Position numbers and translations under genes: made by a program. From assembly GCF_017601095.1 (NCBI RefSeq), contig NZ_JAGFUX010000003.1:186001-250000 (forward strand): DNA of 64,000 bases. Direction: 5' to 3'. Positions 17,941-27,177 of this stretch are shown in pieces (within the stretch, counting starts at the first letter, position 1; every line of letters begins with the position of its first letter). Origin of the DNA: Streptococcus suis. GTDB taxonomy: Bacteria; Bacillota; Bacilli; Lactobacillales; Streptococcaceae. The notes beneath the pieces were generated by a model. That model was not told the origin of the DNA, ran no database searches, and saw only the letters and a program-made list of their open reading frames with translations.

Positions 17941-19334
17941 TGTGCTACAAGAGAATTATCTTTTGAATAATAGATACGTTGGCTGCTTAGCTGATCTCCT
18001 AAAACCTGGCTTGCAGTTCCAATCGTATACCCCTTGCTTAGCAAGTAAGATAAGACTCCATCTAAGCAATCGACTGTTGATTGGTGGATATCGTGCAACA
18101 AGAGCACACCACCTGGATGGGCTTGTGCCTGAACTTCTTTTAATATGCTTGTAGCATTCCGTGACTGCCAATCCTTTGAATCAATTGACCAGTTAATGAT
18201 CGGCATCTGAATAGAAGCCATGGTCGTTGCATTGATTGCACCATAAGGAGGTCGCATCAGGCTCGGCTTAAAGCCAACAGCTGCTTCGATAGCTGATTGT
18301 GTTTGTTGGATTTCTGCTGCTACATCTGTAGCAGAAAGATTCGTCAAGTTTGGATGGCTCCAAGAATGGTTGGCAATCTCATGCCCTTCTGCTACCATTC
18401 TTTGCAGAATTGCTTCATTTCCTGCGACAGACTGTCCTAAGACAAAGAAGGTTGCCTTGACCTGGTATTTTTTCAAGATATCTAAAACAAGCGGTGTTGT
18501 GGCTGGATTTGGTCCATCATCAAATGTCAAGGCAATCATATTGCTATTTAGCCTAGCTTTTTCTTCGGCAAGATAGGTCTGATAATTTTCAAGGTCCTGA
18601 CCAGTCAAATACTGACTATTGACCACAGGGAAATAGCTAGAAATCGGTAGCCCAATCTGCTCGACCAAATAAGTTTCTTTGGGTAGTAGTAAGAAAATCT
18701 GGCTATCCGAGTAAGAAAGTGTAAACTGGGTGAGGTCTGCAGATTGAAATTCCTGCAAAATTTTTGCTTTTTCTGTCGCAACAACTCCAATTTGATCCAA
18801 GTTCTCGGACAGAACTCCCTCAAATAAAGGACGGAGTGTTTCCACATCCGTTACCAAATCAGACAAATCAAACGGTTCTGCTTGGGCTGTCAACAAAACC
18901 TGTCCGACCTCTTCAACATGTTTTGATCTAATATTCGTTCCATCCATCCGGTAGTGATTACAATGTATGACATGCTTTGTCACTGTTGGAAAATCAGAAG
19001 TTTGACTCGTTGAACGTACCTCTATATAGTCTGAAATTCCTTTCTTTCCAGCTTGCTTGCCCAATTTTCCTTGGACATAAGCTTCTATTTTTGTTCTCAC
19101 TGTTTCCAAAGGCTGCCCAGCTTCATTCTTAGGAATGGCCGCCGATACAATTGTAGTACCAATTTTTCCTTTCTGAATATGGGGATTATCCTGTTTTTTT
19201 AGTTGATTTTCCTGCTGTTGAATAAATTGATCCCATGTATGATATTGGTAAAGTTGAAAGGTTTTAAACCCTAAAATGACTATACAAGCCACTAATATAA
19301 CATTGATTACAGCTAAGATAACTGTTTTTCTCAT
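17937..19334 (-). CDS. pgdA: Peptidoglycan N-acetylglucosamine deacetylase
   Basis: 465 residues. One membrane anchor at about 5-25, an extracellular spacer domain, then a NodB polysaccharide deacetylase domain (about 265-450). Metal and catalytic motifs are complete: TFDDGP, HSWSHP, RPPYG, DSKDW and LLLHDI. It removes acetyl groups from wall GlcNAc, which lowers sensitivity to host lysozyme and is a known streptococcal virulence trait. GAGGGG precedes the ATG. Confidence 0.93.
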   Translation of the reverse strand: MRKTVILAVINVILVACIVILGFKTFQLYQYHTWDQFIQQQENQLKKQDNPHIQKGKIGTTIVSAAIPKNEAGQPLETVRTKIEAYVQGKLGKQAGKKGISDYIEVRSTSQTSDFPTVTKHVIHCNHYRMDGTNIRSKHVEEVGQVLLTAQAEPFDLSDLVTDVETLRPLFEGVLSENLDQIGVVATEKAKILQEFQSADLTQFTLSYSDSQIFLLLPKETYLVEQIGLPISSYFPVVNSQYLTGQDLENYQTYLAEEKARLNSNMIALTFDDGPNPATTPLVLDILKKYQVKATFFVLGQSVAGNEAILQRMVAEGHEIANHSWSHPNLTNLSATDVAAEIQQTQSAIEAAVGFKPSLMRPPYGAINATTMASIQMPIINWSIDSKDWQSRNATSILKEVQAQAHPGGVLLLHDIHQSTVDCLDGVLSYLLSKGYTIGTASQVLGDQLSSQRIYYSKDNSLVAQ

Positions 19335-19370
19335 TCTAATCCCCTCATTTTTGTGAATATCTTAACTACT

Positions 19371-19399
19371 ATTCTATCAAATATTTGAGGAAGTCTCAA
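19371..19399 (-). promoter_or_regulatory. Promoter of pgdA
   Basis: Minus strand TTGAGA (19399-19394), 17-bp spacer, TAGAAT (19376-19371) with an upstream TG making an extended -10. Confidence 0.7.
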
Positions 19400-19467
19400 C
19401 TAAGATTTGGTAGTTTTTTTGAAAAAAATAGCTACCTTTTTCAGATATTTTTCCGCAATTTCCTCAC

Positions 19468-19498
19468 AAAAAACCTACTCATCTGAGTAGGTTTTTTT
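19468..19498 (-). terminator. Terminator of gloA
   Basis: AACCTACTCA-tc-TGAGTAGGTT with T-runs on both sides, directly after the gloA stop codon. Confidence 0.88.
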
Positions 19499-19882
19499 CT
19501 AGTCTGCACGGATAACCTCGACACGGTAGCCATCTGGATCCGTTACGAAATAATAGCGTCCAGGGCTTCCTGGTAGTCCCTTGATGTCTGTCGTTGGATA
19601 ACCCAAGTCCTTGTGTTTTTGATTATCCCCTTCTAGATCATCTGACGAGAGAGCCAGGTGTGAGAAGCCGTCACCAACTGTATAAGGTCCATGACCGTAG
19701 TTGTATGTCAATTCGATTTCAAATGAATCCCCTTCAAGCGCCAAATACACCAGGGTAAATTGATGGTCTGGATAGTCCTTACGGCGGGTTTCCTTGAAAC
19801 CAAAGCCTTCTTCGTAGAAGCGTTGAGATGCTTCGAGATTTTCCACACGCAAACAAGCGTGTAACATTTTTTTACTTGCCAT
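19499..19882 (-). CDS. gloA: Glyoxalase I (lactoylglutathione lyase)
   Basis: 127 residues. Two beta-alpha-beta-beta-beta modules with metal ligands His8 (MLHACLRV), the Glu in SFEIELTYN, the His in GFSHLAL and the Glu in YRVEVI. Converts the methylglyoxal-thiol hemithioacetal to a lactoyl thioester, detoxifying methylglyoxal from glycolysis. A good AAGGAGG precedes the start. Monocistronic between its own terminator and the GH31 gene. Confidence 0.92.
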   Translation of the reverse strand: MASKKMLHACLRVENLEASQRFYEEGFGFKETRRKDYPDHQFTLVYLALEGDSFEIELTYNYGHGPYTVGDGFSHLALSSDDLEGDNQKHKDLGYPTTDIKGLPGSPGRYYFVTDPDGYRVEVIRAD

Positions 19883-19947
19883 TTGCTACCTCCTTTTTTC
19901 GAGTATAGCACAGTTAGGAAAAAACTTCCATTGGCAGCACTTTTGTA

Positions 19948-22900
19948 TTACTGCTCTTTTCGCTTCTTAGCTAGGCATAATCCTGTCAAACCAAGGAAAC
20001 CAAGACCTACTAAGGTTGAAGCCACCGAATCTGTTTGACCAGTCTTCGGAAGGATTTGGCTATCCGATGTTGCTGGTGTTTGAGAGGCAGTAGCAATCAG
20101 CTTCTTCTCCCCTTTATCTGGCAAGCTACCAAGTGGTTTTTCAGCCGTCAATAGGCCTGGACCGTTTACACTGAGATGACCAAGTGGTTTTTCAGGGGTC
20201 AGTAACCCTTCTCCATTAATGGAAATATGTCCAAGTGGTAAAACTTCTGCTGTTGGAGCAGTATCAGGAACGGCGGTCACCAATTCTTCGATAGGTTGCT
20301 CTGGCTGGACAGGGGTTTCTGGTTCAGTTGGTTGCTCTGGCTGAACAGGGGTTTCTGGTTCAGCTGGTTGCCCTGGCTGAACAGGGGTTTCTGGGTCAGT
20401 TGGTTGCTCTGGCTGAACAGGGATTTCTGGTTCAGTTGGCTGGTCTGGTTGAACAGGGATTTCTGGTTCAGTTGGTTGCTCTGGTTGGATAGGTGAAACT
20501 TCTGGTCCATAGACCGAAATCTCTTTTCCAGATACAAATCCACCAACACTTGATAACCAATCAACCTTGATATATCGAGCCTTACTTCCTTCTGGCAGAA
20601 GAGCCACTTTTTCCGTGTTATTAATTGACCAAGCTATCGGTGCCGTTACTTCTGTCCACTCTTCTCCGTCAATACTGATGGATAGTTTCACACTAGTAAT
20701 CGTACCATTTCCAGCATTGTTACGAGGACGATAAAGAATGTGATCAACATCTTTTTCTTGCCCTAAATCAAGAACAAGGTGACTAGGAACAGCTTGACGA
20801 TTTGCCCAAGAACTATGGTAAAGTGTTGTATCGTTTCCATCGATGAAGTTTGTCAATCCAGTTCCTTCCTGATCGGCAATCGGAGTAGTCGCAAGGATTA
20901 TCGGAATTTTTCTTGCAGAATCCTTAACAAGAGTTGTAAGAGTAACTACTTGAGACGCCTCAGAGGTACCAAGGATATTTTTAGCCTTCACTCGGAAACT
21001 GTAGTTGCTTTCAGGTGCCAGATTGTAGACAGTAAAGCTAGTCTGATCAGTCTGACCAACGGAGACAAAACCATCTGCCGTCTCTTGCTCAATCAGGTAT
21101 TCAAAGGCCTGGTTGTCCCCAGTCCAAGTCAGGGTCGCACTACCACTTGTTATGCGGTTGGCTTGAACCGAACTCGGCACTGTTGGAACAGCTGTGAAAT
21201 TCACCGCCTGACGAATTGCTGAATCTGAAATTTCCTTGATTCGAAGACCATTGCTGACTAAAATACCATCTTGCATGGTCAGATTAAGTGGACCATCTAC
21301 CAAGGCTTTGAGGGTAATGCGGCCAATTTCTCCACTTCCTGTCAATTGTGGCTTGTCACCAAAGTTAACAAAGCTAAAGACAATGTTAGACTGGTTACCA
21401 CGAGTACGGACATAAGAGAAGTTTTCAGCTTCTTTAGTAAAGGTTTGGTTGGCTGTTACTTGACCGACCACTTCAAACTGACTGCCATCGATCATCACAG
21501 TGCTCGTCAAGGCATTGACAGCTTCCAAGTCTGCAGCCATCAAACGGATGGTGGTTGTCTGACCAGCTGTCAAATTTAGATTGTCAGCCGTCAGATAAGT
21601 CCGACCTGCAGGATTACTTTGAGAAGGTGTGGCAATGCCTCCCTCCAATTGAACAGCTGCCACACTAATATCGTAGGCATCTATTAGACCATTTTTATTA
21701 GAGTCTGCATGACTGATATAGCCAAAGTCATTGTCTTCCGTCCGCAAGCCAGTGTAATTCAAGAAGGAGGTCTTATCGTCGTCTGAAATGCGGCCGTCAT
21801 TGCTAATATCACCTGGAATCAACATGCGGCTGCCTGGTTTTTTGAAGACCAGTAATTCCTCACCTGATACAAAGTTATTTACCCCCTCTGCAATATGCAT
21901 CCGAATATAGCGCACGCGCGGAACTGCAAATTTATAGGTCTTGGTCTTATTATCATTTGCCCAAACAGAGTAATACTCATCTGTAGTCCAGTTTACACCG
22001 TCTTCACTGACTTCAAAGTAGGCTTTCGTTATCCGACCATTTGCGCCAGTATCATTGCGTGGGTAGTATTCAATACGGTCCACTTCATAGGTCCCACCAA
22101 GGTCCATGTTAATGGTCGCTGGGAAGGATACTGCTTCACCCCATTGGCTGTGGAATTGGTGACCAACTTGCTTATCAAATAATTTGTCCAAGCCCTGACC
22201 ACTCTGAGGTGTGATGTTGGTAGTTGACTGTATGCCTTCGATAGCATCGCTCCACGGATCTTCATTGGTTGCTACGCGCAATTCTTGGGACCAAGCTGAC
22301 GCTCCTTTGGCATTAACGGCACGGATTTTGAAACTATGTTCACTGCCGTAAGCGAAATCATCAAAGGTAAAGTTGGTGCCAGTAATCCCTGTAAAGAGAG
22401 TTCCATCTCGTAATATATCGTATGAACTTGCCCCTTCTACCCCTGTCCATTGGAGGCGGATCGAGCTTGCTGAAATCCCTTCCTCTGGTGCAGTAAGACC
22501 AGTTGGTATCGTTGGAACTTGTAAGTCTGCCGGCACTTGAGTAACTGAATTTTGATGGACAAAGCCGTCAATCGTAACAACAACTGCTGCCTGGGTAACG
22601 TCTCGAGCTGCCAACTTAATCTTCAAGAGGTCATTCATTTCCACTCGAAGATTTTGAATTTCTGCACTCTTTGGATTGTAAGTTGCCATCAATGGGTTGG
22701 CATGATAGTAGAAAACATCATTGCCTGCTTCATACTCTGCCAAGCTATTTACACGTCTAAGGGGCACATTTTGATTGCCCACGCGAACAGTCACAGCATC
22801 TACATCTTCTGAAACATTGACATGAAGCTCAGTTGTTTTTTCCTTGATAAATCCTGAGAAGCTACCTTCTGTTGCCCCAATTGTCAAGACTGCTCTGCCT

Positions 22901-25539
22901 TTTTCATTGGAATCACCAGCCTGACTGCTTATCTCAGTTTTAGCCAATTGACCCGTCTGATAGCCAACGCTCTTGCCGTCGTCTTCAAAGAGGGTGAAGC
23001 TGGAATCCCCATGCGGATAGAATTGTATCAAGCGCTTAGTCCGGTCAATCTCACCTGGATTATTGTTGGCATCAGTCATTGGAATGATGGCACCATTTCT
23101 GACAAATACTGGAGCTTTCCAAAGCGGAGCTGCAAAGCCATTTAAGACCTGACCTCCCTTATATTTTTGACCTGAATACCAGTCAATCCACTCCTGATCC
23201 TCTCCACCTGGTAGGTAGATATTATTGCGGATGTCATCGCCATTTGCCTGCATGGCTGTATTCTTATAAACAGGTGCTACTAATAAGTTCGCCCCATACA
23301 TATACTGATACTGAACATCCTTGCCATAGTTGATGACCTCGTCAGGGAATTCTATAAACATAGCACGCACGATTGGCTTCCCTGTTTCCCTCGCCTCGTG
23401 ACCCAAGGAATAAGCATAAGGCATAAGGGTTGATTTTTGTTTGAGGGAGATACGGTTAATATCGGTTGTTCGATCATCAAAAGAGAATGGTGTTTTTGGT
23501 TTCGCACCCCAGCCATCCATGTTCATCAAGATGGAAGTGAATATTTTCCATTGGTAATCACGGGCATTGATAATCGGATCTGCACCACCAAATATTCCAT
23601 CCATATCCGAACCAATGTTTGGATTTCCTGACAAGCCTAAGCCAATATAGGTCGGAATGTGGAAACGAATGTACTCCCATTCCCCACCAGACTGGTCACC
23701 ACTCCAAATGGCCGCACTCCGCTGAGTACCGCCCCAACCATCCAAGGTGACGATAAATGGACGAGCCTGCTCAGCGCCACTTCCCTGGGTAATACGTTTG
23801 GCACCTTCGTCAATCCCGTTCAAGCCAAAGGAATAACCAGGACCAACCCAGGCAACGTCTGTCTTAATTGCCCGAATCCCTGCATCCGTTACTTCCTTAT
23901 CGATATCACGATGAAGAACAACTTCCTTACTTGGATTGGTATCAACAAGGTCTGACTGAGTCCAAAGACCAACTTGAATACCTTTTGATTTGGCATAGTC
24001 CACAAATTTTTTCAAATTGGCAATATTGCCATCCAGACTATCTGTTTGGCCATAACCTGCACCATAGCCATCGTTTGGCAGGAACCAGGCAAGCGGCATA
24101 TTCTGCTCTTCATAGCGATCGATAACAGCCTTGGCTGAGAAAGGATAGCTAGTGCCTTCTCCATTTAATGTTTCCTTGACTGCATTTGGCCGATCGGCTT
24201 CTGGCAAATGTTGTGGCTGGTATTCACGATACCACTTATCCCCCAGCTTTATGGCTCCACGTGTTCCTTCAGCGACTTCCACCCAGTAATCTCGGTTGTA
24301 GGCATTTAAGTGTCCCAGGTAAAGAGCATATTCAGGCAAAACAACTGGTGCTCCTGTCAATTCCTGGTAGTCTTTGATAATGGCAGTTGGACTGCTATTG
24401 ATGAAGAAATAGGCATCAAAGCGCCCTTCAAGGTGCTTGGCCTCAACCTGGTCTGACTGTTCCGTTCCAAAATCATAGAAACCACGTTGGAAGGTGTTAC
24501 GTAAAACACCGTAGCCATTTGTGGACCAGTAGAATGGACTTGGTGAAGCTACCCCACCATCAACCCAGTTGTTTTCGTTGACAATATTAATCTTTTGGCC
24601 CTTATGACTAAAGCGTCCATTCTGCATGCCTCCACCAAAGAAGAACTCATTTTCATCCTGGCTCAATACTTGACTAGTCTGTGTTGGAGTGATTTGGACA
24701 GGTAAAACTTCCTTAGTAACGTATTTGTTGGCAAGTCGGTCAAAAACGGACATGCGAGCCGTTGCCTTATCAAAGACAATCCAGATTTTTTCTGTTTCAA
24801 GAATGTAACGATTTTCTTCCTCTAGCATCCGACCAACCTGTTGATAGTCTTGACGATAGGCTTCCAAAGATTTCACCGTAATAGTCGCAGGGCGGTCTTC
24901 CCGACTTGGTGCTGGATGCTCTAGGAAATCACCAGTTTTATCAATATAATAACGGAAAACATGGTCGTTATAGAGGCTGACCTGAGCTTGTTCACCTGTT
25001 TGGTAGCGAATGGTCGCGATACCATTATCAAAAGTCAATCCTGTGATGGCACCAACTGCAGAAGCTGGTTTTGAAAAACTAGCATCCGCTTGATGACTGG
25101 GCAGTTCTGTAGTTGGAGAAGGACTAACTGCAGCAGGCTGATTCGCAGGGGAAAACTCCATACGCTCAACTGCAGAGTCACTTTCAAAATTGTCTGAACC
25201 AACTATAGAGTTCTCTGACAAAACAGGTACCTCTGATTCTATGGATTCAGTTCCTTCAGCAACTTCTCCAGTTTCTCCTTCTAGGTTTGCTACTGGCGAA
25301 CTGTCCGTTCCTACTCCACCGACTTCTTCAGCAACTTCGCCCACTATCGACTCTCCTGAAGCCTCCTCAGGAGATAATTGGTTACTGATAGTATCATCTA
25401 ACTCAAGGCCCGTCTCTGCCAAAACTGACTGACCACCGAACAGACTACAACCAATCGCGACAGAAGCCACACCAACAGCTAGACGCCGAATCGAAAAACG
25501 ATAGCGCTTATCAAAAAGATATTTGGATTGTTTATTCAT
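19948..25539 (-). CDS. Cell-wall-anchored multimodular GH31 glycosidase
   Basis: 1863 residues. Order: YSIRK-like signal (FSIRRLAVGVAS) ending near residue 42; acidic linker; GH31 catalytic region with nucleophile Asp561 in IKTDVAW and acid/base Asp615 in WSGDQSG; beta-sandwich (DUF5110-like); FN3 (about 1007-1090); F5/8C or CBM32 (1095-1237); dockerin-like pair of Ca loops (1240-1297); cohesin-like sandwich (1317-1450); FN3 (1452-1537); second F5/8C (1539-1677); 12-residue Pro-rich repeats (1680-1752); LPKTG at 1830-1834 with membrane helix and KKRKEQ tail. It acts on extracellular glycans. The TDVAW nucleophile context and 54-residue spacing suggest the alpha-N-acetylgalactosaminidase branch rather than alpha-glucosidase; that is inference. 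GGAGG precedes the start. Confidence 0.92.
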   Translation of the reverse strand: MNKQSKYLFDKRYRFSIRRLAVGVASVAIGCSLFGGQSVLAETGLELDDTISNQLSPEEASGESIVGEVAEEVGGVGTDSSPVANLEGETGEVAEGTESIESEVPVLSENSIVGSDNFESDSAVERMEFSPANQPAAVSPSPTTELPSHQADASFSKPASAVGAITGLTFDNGIATIRYQTGEQAQVSLYNDHVFRYYIDKTGDFLEHPAPSREDRPATITVKSLEAYRQDYQQVGRMLEEENRYILETEKIWIVFDKATARMSVFDRLANKYVTKEVLPVQITPTQTSQVLSQDENEFFFGGGMQNGRFSHKGQKINIVNENNWVDGGVASPSPFYWSTNGYGVLRNTFQRGFYDFGTEQSDQVEAKHLEGRFDAYFFINSSPTAIIKDYQELTGAPVVLPEYALYLGHLNAYNRDYWVEVAEGTRGAIKLGDKWYREYQPQHLPEADRPNAVKETLNGEGTSYPFSAKAVIDRYEEQNMPLAWFLPNDGYGAGYGQTDSLDGNIANLKKFVDYAKSKGIQVGLWTQSDLVDTNPSKEVVLHRDIDKEVTDAGIRAIKTDVAWVGPGYSFGLNGIDEGAKRITQGSGAEQARPFIVTLDGWGGTQRSAAIWSGDQSGGEWEYIRFHIPTYIGLGLSGNPNIGSDMDGIFGGADPIINARDYQWKIFTSILMNMDGWGAKPKTPFSFDDRTTDINRISLKQKSTLMPYAYSLGHEARETGKPIVRAMFIEFPDEVINYGKDVQYQYMYGANLLVAPVYKNTAMQANGDDIRNNIYLPGGEDQEWIDWYSGQKYKGGQVLNGFAAPLWKAPVFVRNGAIIPMTDANNNPGEIDRTKRLIQFYPHGDSSFTLFEDDGKSVGYQTGQLAKTEISSQAGDSNEKGRAVLTIGATEGSFSGFIKEKTTELHVNVSEDVDAVTVRVGNQNVPLRRVNSLAEYEAGNDVFYYHANPLMATYNPKSAEIQNLRVEMNDLLKIKLAARDVTQAAVVVTIDGFVHQNSVTQVPADLQVPTIPTGLTAPEEGISASSIRLQWTGVEGASSYDILRDGTLFTGITGTNFTFDDFAYGSEHSFKIRAVNAKGASAWSQELRVATNEDPWSDAIEGIQSTTNITPQSGQGLDKLFDKQVGHQFHSQWGEAVSFPATINMDLGGTYEVDRIEYYPRNDTGANGRITKAYFEVSEDGVNWTTDEYYSVWANDNKTKTYKFAVPRVRYIRMHIAEGVNNFVSGEELLVFKKPGSRMLIPGDISNDGRISDDDKTSFLNYTGLRTEDNDFGYISHADSNKNGLIDAYDISVAAVQLEGGIATPSQSNPAGRTYLTADNLNLTAGQTTTIRLMAADLEAVNALTSTVMIDGSQFEVVGQVTANQTFTKEAENFSYVRTRGNQSNIVFSFVNFGDKPQLTGSGEIGRITLKALVDGPLNLTMQDGILVSNGLRIKEISDSAIRQAVNFTAVPTVPSSVQANRITSGSATLTWTGDNQAFEYLIEQETADGFVSVGQTDQTSFTVYNLAPESNYSFRVKAKNILGTSEASQVVTLTTLVKDSARKIPIILATTPIADQEGTGLTNFIDGNDTTLYHSSWANRQAVPSHLVLDLGQEKDVDHILYRPRNNAGNGTITSVKLSISIDGEEWTEVTAPIAWSINNTEKVALLPEGSKARYIKVDWLSSVGGFVSGKEISVYGPEVSPIQPEQPTEPEIPVQPDQPTEPEIPVQPEQPTDPETPVQPGQPAEPETPVQPEQPTEPETPVQPEQPIEELVTAVPDTAPTAEVLPLGHISINGEGLLTPEKPLGHLSVNGPGLLTAEKPLGSLPDKGEKKLIATASQTPATSDSQILPKTGQTDSVASTLVGLGFLGLTGLCLAKKRKEQ
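20285..20505 (-). repeat. 36-bp tandem repeats encoding the Pro-rich wall spacer
   Basis: Five full copies and one partial copy of a 12-codon unit (Q-P-x-Q-P-x-(E/D)-P-E-x-P-V) lie ahead of the LPKTG signal. Two copies encode IPV and three TPV at the end. Such tracts span the peptidoglycan and vary in copy number between strains. Confidence 0.9.
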
Positions 25540-25583
25540 TTGTTCCTCCTCATTTGAAAAATGTGTAGAATTCTCTCAATCAT

Positions 25584-25612
25584 ACTATACTAAATTTTTA
25601 CAATTTATTCAA
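25584..25612 (-). promoter_or_regulatory. Promoter of the GH31 gene
   Basis: Minus strand TTGAAT (25612-25607), 17-bp spacer, TATAGT (25589-25584). No cre-like operator was recognised near it. Confidence 0.65.
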
Positions 25613-25692
25613 TATATGTATATATTTTTTACAAAAGATTTCATCATCTTTTATCAAGCAATCTAAATTAGTAAAAAACTCTGTCTATATAA

Positions 25693-25851
25693 GTAAACAG
25701 AGCCTTTTTGAAAATAGATGACAAGCTGATACAAGCAGACCTCCTTATTATCAAAAGAGAGCTTCTAAACGAGCATGAGAAAGCGAAAGCCTTTATTGAA
25801 CTTTTCAACCCAATCCTAGTGATCCAAATGCGATGTTCAGGGGTGGAGTAA
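25693..25851 (+). pseudogene. Possible 3' remnant of a coding sequence
   Basis: An open frame without a usable start runs to TAA at 25849 and ends in ...NPILVIQMRCSGVE. The last 35 codons recur in frame in the second 227-bp copy, ending at 26078. It reads like the C-terminal end of a protein of unknown kind left behind by deletion. I do not recognise the family. Confidence 0.25.
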
Positions 25852-26200
25852 AAGCAAGCGAACACTAATCCCAGAACTGCTTCTCAACTTTCCTGTCAAC
25901 TCTAGCACATTGATAGACTAGAGTGTCTAGCAATCAGGTCTGTTATTAACTGAATCCTCATTTTTACCTCGACATTATCAAAAGAGAGCTTCTAAACGAG
26001 CATGAGAATGCGAAAGCCTTTATTGAACTTTTCAACCCAATCCTAGTGATCCAAATGCGATGTTCAGGGGTGGAGTAAAAGCAAGCGAACACTAATCCCA
26101 GAACTGCTTCTCAACTTTCCTGTCAACTCTAGCACATTGATAGACTAGAGTGTCTAGCAATCAGGTCTGTTATTAACGGAATCCTCATTTTTACCTCGAC
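25747..26200. repeat. 227-bp perfect-length tandem duplication
   Basis: 25747-25973 and 25974-26200 are adjacent copies with two substitutions that I can see (gagaaagcg/gagaatgcg and taactg/taacgg). The unit holds the frame end described above plus about 120 bp of non-coding sequence including a CTCTAG...CTAGAG inverted repeat. The 25540-26266 gap holds only this, the GH31 promoter and the gpmA terminator. Confidence 0.92.
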
Positions 26201-26222
26201 CAATCGACTTCTTGTCAAATCA

Positions 26223-26260
26223 AAAAAAAAACACCTGAGGCAAGCCCAGGCGTTTCTTAC
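26223..26260 (-). terminator. Terminator of gpmA
   Basis: Minus strand ACGCCTG...CAGGTGT followed by a run of T residues, just after the gpmA stop codon. Confidence 0.85.
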
Positions 26261-26266
26261 TAACGT

Positions 26267-26953
26267 TTATAGGTAATATTCTTTTACAATGTTCAAGTTT
26301 TCATCCAATTCGAAAACAAGTGGTGGGAAGTTTGGAATTTCCACATCCATGATTTCGTCATCAGACAAGCCTTTGATGTGTTTTACAAGGGCACGGATGG
26401 AGTTACCGTGTGCACCTACAAACACGTTTTTGCCGTCTTTCAAAGCTGGAGCAATTTTATCTTCCCAGAATGGAAGAGCACGCTCAAGCGTTACTTTCAA
26501 GTTTTCAGCATCTGGAATAACTGCTGAGTCAAGGTGAGCGTAACGACGGTCAGTGTGTGCTGAGTGCTCATCGTCTTTTGCCATATCTGGAGGCAATACA
26601 TCGTATGAACGACGCCAGATGTGAACTTGCTCATCACCGAATTGTTCTGCAGCTTCTGCCTTGTTTTTACCTGTCAAACCACCGTAGTGACGCTCGTTCA
26701 AGCGCCATGATTTTTCAACTGGTACCCACAATTGGTCCGCAGACTCAAGTGCCAAGTTCGTTGTTTTAATCGCACGTTTCAAAACTGATGTGAAAGCAAG
26801 GTCAAACTCGATACCTGCTTCTTTGATCAATTTACCAGCGTCGATCGCTTGTTGTGTACCTTTGTCAGACAAATCAACATCAGCCCAACCAGTGAAAAGG
26901 TTAGCTTTGTTCCATTCAGACTCACCGTGGCGAGCAAAAACCAATTTTACCAT
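26267..26953 (-). CDS. gpmA: 2,3-bisphosphoglycerate-dependent phosphoglycerate mutase
   Basis: 228 residues, histidine phosphatase superfamily. Phospho-acceptor His9 in [20 protein letters not shown], and GAHGNSIRA with the second catalytic His. Interconverts 3- and 2-phosphoglycerate in glycolysis. The codon choice looks like that of a highly expressed gene. AAGGAG precedes the ATG. Monocistronic. Confidence 0.97.
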   Translation of the reverse strand: MVKLVFARHGESEWNKANLFTGWADVDLSDKGTQQAIDAGKLIKEAGIEFDLAFTSVLKRAIKTTNLALESADQLWVPVEKSWRLNERHYGGLTGKNKAEAAEQFGDEQVHIWRRSYDVLPPDMAKDDEHSAHTDRRYAHLDSAVIPDAENLKVTLERALPFWEDKIAPALKDGKNVFVGAHGNSIRALVKHIKGLSDDEIMDVEIPNFPPLVFELDENLNIVKEYYL

Positions 26954-27071
26954 TAATGGATTCTCCTTTTTATTTTGAGGTTTCCCTCTGTTACCTTTCT
27001 ATTTTACACAAATTTCAAGAAAAAGGCTAGTCTTTCCCATTTCTGATTACGCTTACATGTTCTTCACGCCA

Positions 27072-27096
27072 AAATCAGCCCTGAGACTGATTTTTA
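27072..27096. terminator. AAAATCAG...CTGATTTTT hairpin between gpmA and the thiolase gene
   Basis: An 8-bp symmetrical stem with A- and T-runs on both sides, located in the divergent interval upstream of both genes. It resembles the hairpins at 6705 and 31478. Confidence 0.5.
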
Positions 27097-27177
27097 TTTC
27101 CTTGTTTTTGCCAAAAAAATGGTATAATGAATGAAAGAAATTTGGAAATATTTCCTAGTCTATTGTTAGGAGTACCC

